Shown: one piece after another, positions 5,219-6,425 of the stretch
How positions within the stretch are numbered: position 1 is the stretch's first letter
Layout of the letters: each line of letters starts with the position of its first letter
Assembly (NCBI GenBank): GCA_964576745.1
Contig: CAZNUY010000032.1
Span: 1-6,425, forward strand
Direction of reading: 5' to 3'
Length of the DNA stretch: 6,425 nt
Source: C7867-002 sp964576745
GTDB lineage: Bacteria > Patescibacteriota > Minisyncoccia > Phycocordibacterales > PALSA-1337
Notes under the pieces: model-generated
What the model was told of the DNA's origin: nothing
Seen by the model: only the letters and a program-made list of their open reading frames with translations
Database searches by the model: none
Program-made: the position numbers and the translations under genes

Positions 5219-6425
5219 ATGCACAATCTAAATATTGCCCAAAAAAATGCAGTCGAGACCACCCAGGGGCCAGTTTTGATTGTGGCAGGAGCTGGCACTG
5301 GCAAAACTCGCGTGATCACCCAAAGGATTCTAAATATCATCAAGAGCGGTGTTGCTCCCCACAATATACTTGCCATCACCTTCACCAACAAAGCAGCAAC
5401 GGAGATGCGAGAACGAGTACACCACCTAATGAAAGAGGATAAGGATATAAATATCCCTATTTCATTGGCAGAAAGACCTTTCATAAGCACGTTTCACTCT
5501 CTCGGAGTACATATCATTCGTGAAAATGCCAACTTACTCAATCTCACACGCAATTTCACTATATTCGATAGAAGTGATTCCAAGAAGGCAGTCAAGGACG
5601 CGCTCGAACAAAGTTCTTTAGACCCAAAACAATTTGACCCAAATACAATTCTCAACATGATTTCACGAGCAAAAGGTGATGGGATCAACTATATCCATTA
5701 TCGAGATCATGCAAAAAGTTATATGGAGGAGATCGTTTCACAGGTCTGGGAAAAATATGATGCAAAAGTTGCCAGTGAAAAAGCTCTCGACTTCGATGAT
5801 TTGCTTCTCAAAACTGCAAATTTATTGGAAAAACATTTAGAGTTGAGAAAACGCTATAGCGAAATCTGGAAATATATTCACGTAGATGAGTATCAAGACA
5901 CAAACCGTGTCCAGTACAAGATTGTTAGGCTACTAACTGATTTTCACCACAACTTGTGTGTCGTTGGCGACGCTGATCAAAATATATATAGCTGGAGAGG
6001 GGCAACCATCGAGAATATTCTAAATTTTGAAAAAGATTATCCCGAAGCAACTGTCATTACGCTCGAAGAAAATTATCGCTCAACAAAAACCATATTGACC
6101 GCCGCTAACAATGTCATAGAAAAAAATAGATTACGTAAAAAGAAAACTCTTTTTACCGGAAACGATCACGGAGACAAAATAAATCTTTCAGTAAACTATA
6201 CCGAAGTCGACGAAGCGAGGCATATAGCCGAATCAGCTCGTAACTTGGTCGAAAAGGGTACAAACCCTAGAGAAATAGCCGTTTTATACCGAACAAACTT
6301 TCAATCTCGAGTAATAGAAGAATCGTTCATAAAGAAAAATATACCGTACCAAATGGTTGGTACCAGATTCTTCGAAAGAAAAGAGATAAAGGATGTTTTG
6401 TCATACATCAAAGCTTCTCTCAATA
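5219..6425 (+). CDS. UvrD/PcrA-type superfamily 1 DNA helicase (3' end outside window)
   Basis: The first 402 residues of a UvrD/Rep/PcrA helicase are present; complete members are usually 650-750 residues. Helicase motifs appear in order: Q motif LNIAQKNAV (4-12), motif I GAGTGKT (24-30), motif Ia ITFTNKAATEMRERV (53-67), STFHSLG (90-96), the DFDDLL segment (191-196), motif II VDEYQDTN (222-229), motif III VVGDADQNIYSWRGA (248-262), motif IV LEENYRS (282-288) and VLYRTN (355-360). These enzymes unwind DNA 3' to 5' in nucleotide excision repair, mismatch repair and replication restart. All catalytic residues visible so far are intact. The start is fixed by the Q motif and an upstream in-frame stop at 5207. 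PcrA, UvrD and Rep cannot be told apart without the C-terminal half, so I give no symbol. Transcribed divergently from the peptidase gene. Confidence 0.94.
   Translation, partial: MHNLNIAQKNAVETTQGPVLIVAGAGTGKTRVITQRILNIIKSGVAPHNILAITFTNKAATEMRERVHHLMKEDKDINIPISLAERPFISTFHSLGVHIIRENANLLNLTRNFTIFDRSDSKKAVKDALEQSSLDPKQFDPNTILNMISRAKGDGINYIHYRDHAKSYMEEIVSQVWEKYDAKVASEKALDFDDLLLKTANLLEKHLELRKRYSEIWKYIHVDEYQDTNRVQYKIVRLLTDFHHNLCVVGDADQNIYSWRGATIENILNFEKDYPEATVITLEENYRSTKTILTAANNVIEKNRLRKKKTLFTGNDHGDKINLSVNYTEVDEARHIAESARNLVEKGTNPREIAVLYRTNFQSRVIEESFIKKNIPYQMVGTRFFERKEIKDVLSYIKASLN

Noticed and set aside
5194..5688. Minus-strand frames over the start of the helicase gene
   Set aside because: They are antisense to helicase motifs I and Ia and the following segment.
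1..6425. A new defence, mobile or CRISPR system
   Set aside because: No regular repeat-spacer pattern, transposase, integrase, nuclease or toxin-antitoxin pair is visible; the recognisable genes are housekeeping or envelope functions.

Overview
The window looks like an ordinary chromosomal stretch of an AT-rich bacterium of the Candidate Phyla Radiation, most likely Parcubacteria-like (Patescibacteria). This rests on sequence style and remembered family resemblance, not on a database search: a long disordered protein with one membrane segment and a C-terminal domain of a type I associate with these genomes, a DksA-like protein with a degenerate zinc finger, a LysM plus M23 peptidase, and no Shine-Dalgarno motif before any start. 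No in-frame TGA occurs in about 1,960 codons, which argues against the TGA=Gly code of Gracilibacteria and Absconditabacteria.

Layout: (1) 1-83, the probable tail of an unidentified gene. (2) 176-1888 (+), a 570-residue membrane-anchored protein of unknown function. (3) 1898-2245 (+), a small TraR/DksA-type protein nine bases downstream. (4) 2246-2329, a short AT-rich gap with two inverted repeats and three ATTTTATC copies. (5) 2330-3853 (+), a complete YifB/ComM-type AAA+ ATPase. (6) 3850-4959 (-), a membrane-anchored LysM-LysM-M23 cell-wall peptidase, convergent with comM and overlapping it by the four bases CTAG. (7) 4960-5218, a divergent intergenic region with two clear hairpins. (8) 5219 to the window end (+), the N-terminal 402 residues of a UvrD/PcrA-type superfamily 1 helicase, cut by the window edge.

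The genes do not form one obvious pathway. Two act on DNA (the ComM-like ATPase and the UvrD-like helicase), one probably acts on RNA polymerase (the DksA-like protein), and two sit at the envelope (the 570-residue protein and the peptidase). The best-supported unusual signal is regulatory. Four of the five starts have a -10-like hexamer ending exactly six bases before the ATG, and none has a ribosome binding site. This predicts leaderless mRNAs starting at or next to the ATG. One of these promoters is built across the stop codon of the upstream gene. I found no defence system, mobile element, CRISPR array, tRNA or rRNA, and no convincing new multi-gene system.
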